A stretch of 64,000 nt of DNA from the NCBI GenBank assembly GCA_937872175.1, contig CALMPI010000009.1:62001-126000 (forward strand), given 5' to 3'. The DNA comes from an uncultured Flavobacteriales bacterium. GTDB taxonomy: Bacteria > Bacteroidota > Bacteroidia > Flavobacteriales_F > PHOS-HE28. A model generated the notes under the pieces. It saw only the letters and a list, made by a program, of their open reading frames with translations, did no database searches and was not told where the DNA came from. Positions 44,265-53,182 of the stretch are shown here, piece after piece. The position numbers were made by a program, and so were the translations under genes. The first letter of the stretch is position 1. Each line of letters begins with the position of its first letter.

Positions 44265-46655
44265 ATGCACCTCGTCCGCACCCTTGTCCTCAGTGCCGCG
44301 TTGGCCCCGCTGATCGCATCGGCCCAGGCCACCCTGCGCGGCACCCTCACCGATGACCAAGGCCAGCCGCTCCCGGGAGCCACCCTGGTGGTCGGTGCCG
44401 ACCAACGATTCGGAATGAGCGCCGATGCACAGGGCCGTTACGTGCTCACCGGCCTGCGCGCAGGACCGGAGCGCTTCCGGTTCGCCCACCTCGGCTTCGC
44501 ATCGGTGGACACGGTGCTCACCTTGGGCGAAGGGGAGCAGCAGCTGGACCTGATGCTGCGACCGCAGGCCCGCCTGCTGCGCAGTGCCGAAGTGGTGGCG
44601 ATACGCGCCGGTGAGCGCGCCCCGGTGGCCCAGAGCACGCTGACGCGCGACGAGATCCAGCGCATCAACACCGGTGTGGACCTGCCCATCCTGCTCGACC
44701 TGCAGCCCAGCGTGGTCACCACCACGGACGCGGGCACGGGCATCGGCTACACCGGCCTGCGCGTGCGCGGCACCGACCCCACGCGCATCAACGTCACCGT
44801 CAATGGCGTGCCCATCAACGACGCCGAAAGCCAGGCCGTGTTCTGGGTGAACATGCCCGACCTGGCCAGCAGCGCGCAGGACGTGCAGCTGCAGCGCGGC
44901 GTGGGCACCAGCACCAACGGACCCGGCGCGTTCGGGGCCAGCATCAACCTGCGCACCACCACCGTGAGCGAACGGCCCTTCGGCGAGGTCAGCGCCTTCG
45001 GCGGATCCTTCAACACGCGACGCTTCATGGCCCGCGCCGGCACGGGCACCTCCGCCGCAGGCCTCAGCCTCGACGCGCGCCTCAGCCACATCGCCAGCGA
45101 CGGCTACATCGATCGCGCCGCCGCCGACCTCAAGAGCTACTTCGTGCAGGCTGCCTGGGTCGGGAAGAAGCGCAGCCTTCGCTTCATCACCTTCGGCGGG
45201 CGTGAGCTCACCTACCAGGCCTGGGCCGGCGTGCCGCGCGAGGTCATCGATACGAACCGGACCTATAACCCCTACACGTACGAGAACGAGGTGGACGACT
45301 ACCGCCAGACCCACTATCAGCTGCTCTTCGATCAGCAGCTCGGTGCGCGCACCACCATCAACCTCACCGGCTTCCGCGTGGATGGTCGCGGCTTCTTCGA
45401 GAGCTTCGAGGACGAGGCGGACCTCGGCTTCTTCGGCATCGGCGACCCGGTGATCGGCGGCGACACGCTCACCAACGGCGACCTGGTGCAACGGCGCTGG
45501 CTGGACAACACGCTGCTGGGCATCAACGCGTCGCTGACGCACAGCTTCCGCGCACATCGCCTCATCGTGGGCGGCAGTTACGCCGACTACCGCGGCGACC
45601 ACTTCGGCGAGGTCATCTGGGCGCGCTTCGCCGGCAACACCGACATCGGGGACCGCTACTACAGCAACGATGCGCGCAAGCGCGATGCGAACGCCTTCGC
45701 GAAGCTCATCTACAGCCTCGGCGACCGCGTGCAGCTGCATGGCGATGTGCAGCTGCGCCAGGTGAACTACGACTTTCTCGGCTTCGACGACGAGCTGGAC
45801 AACGTGACGCAGCGCGCCGCCTTCACCTTCTTCAACCCGAAGGCCGGGGTGGACTGGCGGGTGCATGAGGGCGGACGGTTGTATGCCAGCGCGGCCATCA
45901 CCCACCGTGAGCCCAACCGCGACGACTTCACCGAGACCACCCCCGAGAGCCGCCCCACGCACGAGAAGCTCGTCGACACCGAAGCGGGCTACGAGCGCCG
46001 CAGCGGCCGCATGGCCATCGGCCTGAACGCCTATTACATGGACTACACCGACCAGCTGGTGCTCACCGGCGAATTGAACGATGTGGGCGCCGCACTGCGC
46101 ACCAACGTGCCGCGGAGCTACCGCGCCGGGCTGGAGCTCACCTGGGCCGCACAACCCCTTCGCTGGCTCCTGTGGAAGGGCAACGCCACCTGGAGCCGCA
46201 ACCGCATCCTCGATCTTGTGGAATACGTGGATGACTGGGACACGGGTGGCCAGCAGGCCGTGCGCTACACCGAGACGCCCATCGCCTTCAGCCCGGAGTG
46301 GATCGCGGGCAGCGAACTCGCCTTCACGCTGTGGAACAAGGCCGACCGCGGCCGGGCGGACATCGCGTGGGTGACCAAGTTCGTGGGTGAACAGTTCCTG
46401 GACAACAGCGGCAGCGAGGCCCGCAAGCTCGATGCCTTCGTGGTGAACGACGTGCGCGTCAACGCATCCCTGCACACGCTCTTCGGCATCCCGATGGTGG
46501 AGGTGAACCTCACCGTGCGCAACGTGCTCAACGAGGTGTACGAGAGCAACGGCTGGAGCTACAGCTTCATCGAGGGGGGCGCGCGCCGCGAGCTGGTCGG
46601 TCTCTTTCCACAGGCCCCGATCCACGTGCTGGGCGGGGTGACGGTGCGGTGGTGA
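44265..46655 (+). CDS. TonB-dependent outer-membrane receptor under TPP control (probable thiamin uptake)
   Basis: A 796-residue receptor with a signal peptide ending IASAQ. A carboxypeptidase-regulatory-like beta domain spans about 22-100 (LRGTLTDDQGQPLPGATLVV ... RYVLTGLRAGPERFRFAHLG). The plug domain is at about 110-230 (LTRDEIQRINTGVDLPILLD, GYTGLRVRGTDPTRINVTVN, GVGTSTNGPGAFGASINLRT). A 22-strand-type barrel follows, ending in the aromatic Trp of GGVTVRW. Its leader carries a TPP riboswitch. In Bacteroidota, TPP-regulated receptors (OMR1-type) have been predicted to take up thiamin. No thiamin transporter or kinase follows directly, so it is a single-gene unit. Confidence 0.92.
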   Translation: MHLVRTLVLSAALAPLIASAQATLRGTLTDDQGQPLPGATLVVGADQRFGMSADAQGRYVLTGLRAGPERFRFAHLGFASVDTVLTLGEGEQQLDLMLRPQARLLRSAEVVAIRAGERAPVAQSTLTRDEIQRINTGVDLPILLDLQPSVVTTTDAGTGIGYTGLRVRGTDPTRINVTVNGVPINDAESQAVFWVNMPDLASSAQDVQLQRGVGTSTNGPGAFGASINLRTTTVSERPFGEVSAFGGSFNTRRFMARAGTGTSAAGLSLDARLSHIASDGYIDRAAADLKSYFVQAAWVGKKRSLRFITFGGRELTYQAWAGVPREVIDTNRTYNPYTYENEVDDYRQTHYQLLFDQQLGARTTINLTGFRVDGRGFFESFEDEADLGFFGIGDPVIGGDTLTNGDLVQRRWLDNTLLGINASLTHSFRAHRLIVGGSYADYRGDHFGEVIWARFAGNTDIGDRYYSNDARKRDANAFAKLIYSLGDRVQLHGDVQLRQVNYDFLGFDDELDNVTQRAAFTFFNPKAGVDWRVHEGGRLYASAAITHREPNRDDFTETTPESRPTHEKLVDTEAGYERRSGRMAIGLNAYYMDYTDQLVLTGELNDVGAALRTNVPRSYRAGLELTWAAQPLRWLLWKGNATWSRNRILDLVEYVDDWDTGGQQAVRYTETPIAFSPEWIAGSELAFTLWNKADRGRADIAWVTKFVGEQFLDNSGSEARKLDAFVVNDVRVNASLHTLFGIPMVEVNLTVRNVLNEVYESNGWSYSFIEGGARRELVGLFPQAPIHVLGGVTVRW

Positions 46656-46678
46656 GCGGACGGCAGCCGGAAGCTGGT

Positions 46679-46985
46679 GGCCGGAAGCTTGAGGCGGGCG
46701 CCAGTGAGCATCTGTGCCCATCGGCGATCATCTGTGGATGTTGGCATTCGGCGGGAGGCCTATGGCCGGAAGCTGCTGGCTCGTGGCTTGAGGCGAGCAC
46801 CAGCGAGCATCTGTGTCCATCGGTGTCCATCTGTGGTTCAGATCATACTTATGGAAGCTGGTGGCCGGAAGCTGCTGGCTCGTGGCTTGAGGCGAGCGCC
46901 AGCGAGCATCCGTGTCCATCGGTGTCCATCAGTGGTTCAGTTCATTCAGCTGGAGGCCTGTGGTCGGAAGCTGGAGGCCAGTGAC
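46679..46985. repeat. Tandem 99-bp minisatellite in a 400-bp gap
   Basis: Copies begin with GGCCGGAAGCT (or GGTCGGAAGCT) at 46679, 46764, 46863 and 46962. The second, third and fourth starts are exactly 99 bp apart. The first copy lacks 14 bp (GCTGGCTCGTGGCT region) and the last is partial. Each unit also holds GAGCATCYGTGTCCATCGGT and TGTCCATCWGTGGTTCA. The whole gap 46656-47059 has no gene. Confidence 0.85.
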
Positions 46986-47059
46986 CGAAAACCGTTCCTC
47001 AGATCGATTTGGTTCTCAGTTCTGGGGCGAATAGATTCACCGCATCAAACGACCGGACC

Positions 47060-48390
47060 ATGCGCACACACGCCCGTTGTGCGCGGCGTTCGGCGGACGG
47101 ATGGGGGGGGGTATTGGAGCTGGAAGTCCGCTGATCCTCGCGCTTCTTTTCGCGATCCCTGAAGGGATGAGCGGCCAAGCCCTCAGCGTACAACTCGACC
47201 CCAGCGACCACAACGGCTTCGCCATCTCCTGCTTCGGCGGAAGGGATGGGAGCATCGACCTCACGGTCTCCGGCGGCACGCCGCCCTACACCTACGAGTG
47301 GAGCACGGGTGCCAATACCCAGGACATCTCCGGCGTGGCCGCAGGGTACTACCGCGTGGCGGTATAAGACAGCGACACGGCCTATGTGGAACGGGAGATC
47401 ACCCTGAGCGAGCCGGAACTCTTGGTGGGGACAGCCACGGCCTTCGAATACCCGAACGACTTCAACGTGAGCTGCCACTCGTGCTACAACGGCAGCATCG
47501 ATGCGAGCGCGGCGGGTGGTGTGGCACCCTACACGTATGCCTGGCGGGATGGTGCTGTTGTGGAGGACCGCAGCGGACTGGGCGCGCGGGACTATACCGT
47601 AACGGTGAGCGATGCGAACGGCTGTGAGGCGGCCCCGGTGACCGTAACCCTGCGTGAACCGCAGCGCAACGACTGGACCATGAGCGGGAATGCGGGCACG
47701 GACCCCGTCACGCAGTACATCGGTACAAGCGACAATAAGAATCTCGTTCTCCGGACGAACGGGATCGAACGCATTAGTCTGTTGGCAAACGGGGAAATAA
47801 AGTTCCATAGTATTGGAACCGCGAACAGCTGCCAGCTACTCTATCTCAATGAACAAGGTCTGCTGAAAAGCGCACCCAGCAATGACCTTCCGGTCTGCAC
47901 GACGTTGCCCTGGTTCTTGGGTGGAAACAATAATGTGGATAATACGAACAACCGGATCGGCACTAATGTACCCTATGATTTGCTTTTTGTCACGAACTTG
48001 GACGAACGAATGCGCGTAACGGTCGATGGGAAGATCGGCATTGGAACCATACCACCCATCGGGCCGATCGATCAGTACCGCGTGTTCGTAGAGGACGGCA
48101 TTGTGACGCGGGACGTGCTGGTGAAGCACGGGACCTGGCCGGACCATGTGTTCCAAAGCGGATACCGCCTGATGCCCTTGAACGAACTGCGGGCCTTCCT
48201 GCAGAAGAACCACCACCTGCCGGGGATACCCTCCGCGACCGAGGTGGAGGCCAGCGGTGGTGCGGAAGTGGGCGATATCCAGCGCCGCCTTTTGGAGACC
48301 ATCGAGCAGCAGGCGCTTTACATCCTGCACCTCGAAGAGCGCCTGGGACTGGTGGAGCAGCGGTTGAGGACCCTCGACACGTCCAGGTGA
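47060..48390 (+). pseudogene. Broken or phase-variable SprB-repeat protein with S74-like tail
   Basis: Two SprB-type repeats are visible ([20 protein letters not shown] and GGVAPYTYAWRDGAVVEDRS). A tail (residues about 200-430) with DNKNLVLRTNGIERISL, IGIGTIPP, VFVEDGIVTRDVLV and LPGIPSATEVEASGGAEVGD resembles the C-terminal ends of Bacteroidota tail-fibre/S74-like surface proteins. A TAA at 47365-47367 interrupts one frame in the middle of a repeat; the frame continues intact on both sides. A run of nine Gs at 47103-47111 separates the likely ATG at 47060 from the frame containing the leader [17 protein letters not shown]; one extra G would join them. The gene is coupled to the next by TGATG. 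Mutation, phase variation or assembly error are all possible. Confidence 0.6.
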
Positions 48391-51300
48391 TGCGTCCCGC
48401 TCGTCGTACCTTTCTCTGGATCGGCGCGGTCCCCTTGGCCGGTTACCACACCATGGCGCAGACACCCTTCCCGGACCATGTGGTGCAGAATGTGACCTGG
48501 AATTCGGGAACGCACCAAGTTGTCGTGGCGCAAGCGCTGCGCGCCCCCGGCGACCCCAGCGCGCCGGTGACCATCGCCGGTACGGCTGATGCCGAGCTCG
48601 TTTCGGCCACCCAGGTCAGACTGATGGACGGCTTCCACGCGGGCACCTTCAATGGACAGGGGCGGTTCCAGGCCACCATCGACGACGCTGTTGGGCCGGC
48701 GGGCGACCTCGTCCTCATCACCCCGGATCCGGACACCCATGTCACCGGCGGTGTGCTGCATGTGCCAAAATGGGAGAAGCTCGAACTGGGCCTCCAACTC
48801 CCCGAGATGTACCGGGATGCGATCAATGGGTTCTACACCCGGTACTACAGCAATGGACCCGAAGAATCGGTAACGCCCAACCTGCTTGACCGCACCCATG
48901 ACCTGAATCCCTATGCCGACGATTCGCTCATCCTGGTCCTTTCGCTCGTCGACCCTTCGGGTGACCAGCGGATGAAGTGGGGCTTCTACATGAAGGAAGG
49001 GCGCTGGGTGGACCCGAACGATCCCTTATCCGTTCGCGAGGAGAGCAGCGGAGGTCCGCATGACCTGTACAACGTTCGCTTTCGCTTCGCGCCGGATGAA
49101 GAGGGCACCTGGCAGTTTGCGATCACCATTCGCGCACCGCACACGCTGTCCGCCACGAACGACCCGCTGCCCGACCTTCACTACGCGGACCACAGCTTCG
49201 ACTGCACGCCACCACTAGCCGACAACCACGGCTATCTGGAGGTGAATACAGCGAACCGCCGCGTGCTCCGCTTTCAGGATGGCACTCCCTTCTTCGGTAT
49301 GGGGGTGAACATGGCGGACATCCGCAGGAGAGAAGGCACGCTAGCCGTTGCCTTGCAAGGAACACCCTATCACGAGGGCTATTTCTTCAAGCGGGACCAC
49401 GACGTCCTGCTGGAGTCCATGGAACAGCTGGCCTCCGTGGGAGGCAACTACCTCCGCGTCTGGTTGATGAAGAATTCCTTTGCGCCGGAGTGGGTGAACC
49501 CCGGGGTCTACGACCGGTTCTTGGAGCCACGGCCGTGCGCGGATGTCCTCAACGGCCCCGGAAGTACCCGGGTGGGAAGCGGACAATGGCAGGCCTGGTC
49601 GTTCGATGAGGTCGTCGATCGCGCCAGGCAGCTCGGCCTGTACCTGCAGCTCTGCATCGACCCCCAAGGCCCTGGCATCGCCTATGAGATCAACGGGTGG
49701 GGCACACATCCGTACGTCCGCCAGTTCGTGGAGCCCTCCAGTCCAACGCGCCCGTATGATCTGAAGGAATTCTTCTACGGCGGCGGTGATCCGGCCAACC
49801 ACGCCGATGGCACCGTGTTCTACTACTGGAAGCGCAAGTACAAGTACCTCCTCGCCCGGTGGGGCTACTCCGTGAACCTGGCCGTGCTGGAGCCGGGCAA
49901 CGAGGTGGACCAGATGCTGAGGTATCGCCACCTCAACATCAACCTGCAGGACGTGAGCTCCACGCAGTACTATTCGATGTGCGTGGAGAACCGCATCGAG
50001 TGGCCGGAGGACCCCGACCTTCCCGCCGTATTGAGCCAGTGGTTCACCGACATCGCCGACTACGTGCGTGGGCCGGTGGACCCGAGCGATCCCGCCCATT
50101 CCAACCTGGGCGACACCCGCCAGCTCTTCCTGGCCAGCTTTGGCGGCTCCGTACCCCCCAAGGATCCGAACACCCAGCAGTGGAACACGGCCTATTACCT
50201 GCCCTTCACCAATGCGGATGTGGACCTCATCGATGCCCATCGCTATCCGGGGAACATCCTGGGCCTCGAAGGACAGCCGGACGCGTTCATGGAGAGCACA
50301 TTCGATCGGACCCAACAGTTCCGCCAAGGCTTTCCTTCCCTCTTTCCGGTGGTCGACCGCAAACCCTTTAACATCGGTGAGCTCAGCCACCTCACGGAGA
50401 TGACGCTGGGCAGCGAGAAATGGCTGCTCGAGGGCCTCTTCCACAACTACGATGTCTCCTTCCACAACGAGCTGTGGGCCTCTGCTTTCTCCGGCAACTT
50501 TGCCACAGGTCTCAGCTGGAATTGGGACCGCGTGTTCTGGTGGCAGGATTCTCAGAAGCCGGGACCCTCAGATGAGAACAACCCTGATTGGGTCACGAAC
50601 AATCCGGATGGAGTATCTGCGGATGTTGGTGAAACAAACAATCTAATTGTCAGCAATGCTCCTGTACCTGTTCAGAATAAACCCATCCACCATCACTTTC
50701 TTCCGTTGCGTGATCTGATCCAACACAGCAGTGGGGTACCTGCAGCTTTGCTCAGCGAGAGCTACACGGCGAACAAGGTGATCAGCCCGGCAGGGGACAT
50801 AGAAGCCTATTACCTCAAGGATGCGGCCAACTCCACCGTGATCGGTTGGGTGCACAACCGCTATGCCTGGTTGATGAACAGCTTTTACCTGCGCAGCGAC
50901 AGGCACAACATGCTGGGGTCTGTGGCGCCCAGCCCCCCCCAATCCATCACCATCAGCAATCTGGCCTCCGGCACGGACTATTACATCACCTGGTTCCCCA
51001 CGCATACCAACACCGTGATCGCCCCAACGGATGCGGTGGATGGTTCGCAAACAGGTTCCGTGACCCTCGACCTATCCACCGCGCCACTCGGCGGCTACGT
51101 CAACAACTACATCGACACCCTGCACACGGACTATGCCTTCATCATCACCCCGGAACCGTTCGTGAAGAGCGGTGATGCACATGCGGAACCGGAGGCAGCC
51201 GTATTTGAGGGGTCATGGGATGTCACGATCTACCCGAACCCGGCGACCGACATCGTCCATGTGGAATCCGTAGACCACCTGCTGGAGGAGATCAGCATCC

Positions 51301-51449
51301 TGGATCTGACAGGGCGGGTGATCACAACCCGATCTCAATTGAATGCAGCCAGGGTGCAGCTTGATGTGAACGGACTGGCCAAGGGCGCGTACTGGATTAG
51401 GTGCTCCAGCAGCAGTATGCCAAGGACAAAGAAACTCATCCTGAACTGA
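48390..51449 (+). CDS. Large secreted glycosidase-like protein (DUF5060 + TIM-barrel) with T9SS tail
   Basis: A 1019-residue protein. Signal peptide about 1-23 (ending TMAQ). A DUF5060-like beta domain at about 115-275 (VDPSGDQRMKWGFYMKEGRW, LYNVRFRFAPDEEGTWQF). A clan GH-A-like barrel at about 290-720 with DGTPFFGMGVNM, GGNYLRVWLMKNSFAPEW, acid/base-type NE in LAVLEPGNEVDQM and a candidate nucleophile Glu in FNIGELSHLTEM. A beta domain and a T9SS type A tail close it (DVTIYPNPATDIVHVESV ... LAKGAYWIRC). It probably degrades an extracellular polysaccharide; the substrate is unknown. The ATG at 48390 overlaps the previous stop. The GTG at 48387 is an alternative. Confidence 0.82.
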   Translation: MRPARRTFLWIGAVPLAGYHTMAQTPFPDHVVQNVTWNSGTHQVVVAQALRAPGDPSAPVTIAGTADAELVSATQVRLMDGFHAGTFNGQGRFQATIDDAVGPAGDLVLITPDPDTHVTGGVLHVPKWEKLELGLQLPEMYRDAINGFYTRYYSNGPEESVTPNLLDRTHDLNPYADDSLILVLSLVDPSGDQRMKWGFYMKEGRWVDPNDPLSVREESSGGPHDLYNVRFRFAPDEEGTWQFAITIRAPHTLSATNDPLPDLHYADHSFDCTPPLADNHGYLEVNTANRRVLRFQDGTPFFGMGVNMADIRRREGTLAVALQGTPYHEGYFFKRDHDVLLESMEQLASVGGNYLRVWLMKNSFAPEWVNPGVYDRFLEPRPCADVLNGPGSTRVGSGQWQAWSFDEVVDRARQLGLYLQLCIDPQGPGIAYEINGWGTHPYVRQFVEPSSPTRPYDLKEFFYGGGDPANHADGTVFYYWKRKYKYLLARWGYSVNLAVLEPGNEVDQMLRYRHLNINLQDVSSTQYYSMCVENRIEWPEDPDLPAVLSQWFTDIADYVRGPVDPSDPAHSNLGDTRQLFLASFGGSVPPKDPNTQQWNTAYYLPFTNADVDLIDAHRYPGNILGLEGQPDAFMESTFDRTQQFRQGFPSLFPVVDRKPFNIGELSHLTEMTLGSEKWLLEGLFHNYDVSFHNELWASAFSGNFATGLSWNWDRVFWWQDSQKPGPSDENNPDWVTNNPDGVSADVGETNNLIVSNAPVPVQNKPIHHHFLPLRDLIQHSSGVPAALLSESYTANKVISPAGDIEAYYLKDAANSTVIGWVHNRYAWLMNSFYLRSDRHNMLGSVAPSPPQSITISNLASGTDYYITWFPTHTNTVIAPTDAVDGSQTGSVTLDLSTAPLGGYVNNYIDTLHTDYAFIITPEPFVKSGDAHAEPEAAVFEGSWDVTIYPNPATDIVHVESVDHLLEEISILDLTGRVITTRSQLNAARVQLDVNGLAKGAYWIRCSSSSMPRTKKLILN

Positions 51450-51451
51450 TC

Positions 51452-53074
51452 ATGAAACGGAATATCTTGGTCTTATTATTGGCCGCCATTCCATTTGATG
51501 TATTGCCGCAACAGATGTTCAGTTCCGTATACACGAAAATGGCTTCAGCTAAGTTCAGCATGGTGGAACTAAGACCGGATTCGATTCTCGTCGGCCTTGG
51601 TAGGACTAGGGCGATTTCATGGATGAATAGTACTGGTGATATCTATTTCACTCATACTTACTGGTCTGACCCAGTAAATATTATATCCGGATTCGGCGGG
51701 ATAAAAAAATATAACAATACTGAATACATCGTTGCTGTTGGTATTGTCAAAGATACAAATAGTTTTGGTGTCCTGTGTTACCATCCAGCCTTAGCTAAGA
51801 TTGACCAATTGGGTAACATTCTTAATTTGAATTACTATGAAATCGATAGCGGATGTAGAAACTATCTATATGATGTGCTCGTTACCCAAGATAGGGCGGT
51901 TGTAGGTTGGGGCGACGTTGGACGGGGAGATCCAGACGAGCTGTTCATCATGAGAGTGGATTCCACGCTAGCTCCTGTCTGGGCGAAGTATTTCGTACAG
52001 AGCGGCGGCTTCCAGTTCGTGAAGGAACTGTCGAACAGCGATCTGCTGGTTGGGCTCAACAAAGACACTGCTGGGGCGGTGGTGGCCCGCCTTGATGCCA
52101 ACGGCGATCTGCTGTGGTGCAAGAGCTATTTCCGACCGGTCGGACGGGTGCACGATGCGGTGGTGGAGGCTGATGGGTCGGTGATCGTCACGGGGGTCAC
52201 CGAGTCCACCACGCAGTCGTTGTTCAACCCCTTACCATCGAGCTTTCATCCCAGGCTTTTCATGATGAAGCTGGATGGCGCAGGTGTGGTGCAGTGGTGC
52301 AAAGGCTATACGAACGACCCTCAACGTTGGTACACGCTACCTACGTACTATTCTCGGATCGAGCGGACGCTGGACGGGCAGCTTGCGGTATGCGCCACAG
52401 TGGGTGCTGAGGAGAACGGTATGAATTATAACTTCGAAGGCCGGCCATTCCTGATGAAGACAGACGGGAACGGCGATACCGTATGGACACGCTCTGTGGG
52501 ATCTGCGGAGTTTAATTACGGAATTCGAGATCTCTTAGCGCATTCGGATGGTAGTTACTTGATCAGCGGCGGGGTACTGGGGAACCTACCTGAACAACAA
52601 ACAGCGTTACCCTTCATATTCAAAGCCGATTCGCTCGGGCATTTCGCCTGCGCGGAACGGACGCAACCGGTGCAGATGATGGACCTCTTCCCCACGGACA
52701 GCAGCTTCACGCTGACATCCGTGGATGGGGCGGTCGCCCACACGGCCAACCTGCTGGATACCATCTATCCGCCAGTCGGCGTGTACGACCACTGCCTGAT
52801 GGTCCCGGTGCATGAGGAGCCCGCAGCGCGCCGGATGCAGGTGCGGCCCAACCCCACCACCGCTGCGATCACCATGACCTTCACCGACCCGCTCCGTGCG
52901 GACAGCTTCTACAGCGTGTACGACGGCCGGGGTCGGCTCCTGTTCCAGCGTCCGCTGCCCAGCGGCGCCACCAGCGAGGACATCGACCTGGGGCGTTTCG
53001 GACAGGGCGTTTACCTGCTGAAGCTCACCGGGCCCGACGGGGTGTTCCACGAGCGGGTGGTGGTGTCGCCTTAA
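51452..53074 (+). CDS. Secreted T9SS propeller-like protein with low-GC first half
   Basis: A 540-residue protein starting 2 bp after the glycosidase stop. Signal peptide about 1-20 (LLLAAIPFDVLPQQ). A repeated beta pattern (LARIDQLGNILNLNYYEI-like, FIMRVDSTLAPVWAKYF, VVARLDANGDLLWCKSYF, FLMKTDGNGDTVWTRSVG) suggests a propeller of the 'DxxGxxxWxK' type. A T9SS tail follows (MQVRPNPTTAAITMTF ... FGQGVYLLKL). The DNA from about 51450 to 51960 is clearly AT-richer than everything around it, then returns to the usual GC. Function unknown. Confidence 0.78.
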   Translation: MKRNILVLLLAAIPFDVLPQQMFSSVYTKMASAKFSMVELRPDSILVGLGRTRAISWMNSTGDIYFTHTYWSDPVNIISGFGGIKKYNNTEYIVAVGIVKDTNSFGVLCYHPALAKIDQLGNILNLNYYEIDSGCRNYLYDVLVTQDRAVVGWGDVGRGDPDELFIMRVDSTLAPVWAKYFVQSGGFQFVKELSNSDLLVGLNKDTAGAVVARLDANGDLLWCKSYFRPVGRVHDAVVEADGSVIVTGVTESTTQSLFNPLPSSFHPRLFMMKLDGAGVVQWCKGYTNDPQRWYTLPTYYSRIERTLDGQLAVCATVGAEENGMNYNFEGRPFLMKTDGNGDTVWTRSVGSAEFNYGIRDLLAHSDGSYLISGGVLGNLPEQQTALPFIFKADSLGHFACAERTQPVQMMDLFPTDSSFTLTSVDGAVAHTANLLDTIYPPVGVYDHCLMVPVHEEPAARRMQVRPNPTTAAITMTFTDPLRADSFYSVYDGRGRLLFQRPLPSGATSEDIDLGRFGQGVYLLKLTGPDGVFHERVVVSP

Positions 53075-53154
53075 GCGCGGTGACGGTGCGGTGGTGAGCG
53101 CGCACGGCCGTTCAGGGTAACGAAGGTTACCATGCCGATTCAGTCTCACCGCCC

Positions 53155-53162
53155 TACGTTTG
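53155..53162 (+). promoter_or_regulatory. -7 element of the 53183 gene
   Basis: TACGTTTG matches TAnnTTTG perfectly, 20 bp before the ATG at 53183. No clear -33 TTG was seen at the expected distance. Confidence 0.55.
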
Positions 53163-53182
53163 TTCACCCAACGACTCCGGCC

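Noticed and set aside
44049-46721. An 890-codon minus-strand open frame
   Set aside because: Antisense to the TonB-dependent receptor and the TPP riboswitch; composition is shadow-like and no start or domain is credible.
46679-46985. CRISPR array
   Set aside because: Units are tandem copies of 99 bp with no alternation of short repeats and unique spacers, and there are no cas genes nearby.
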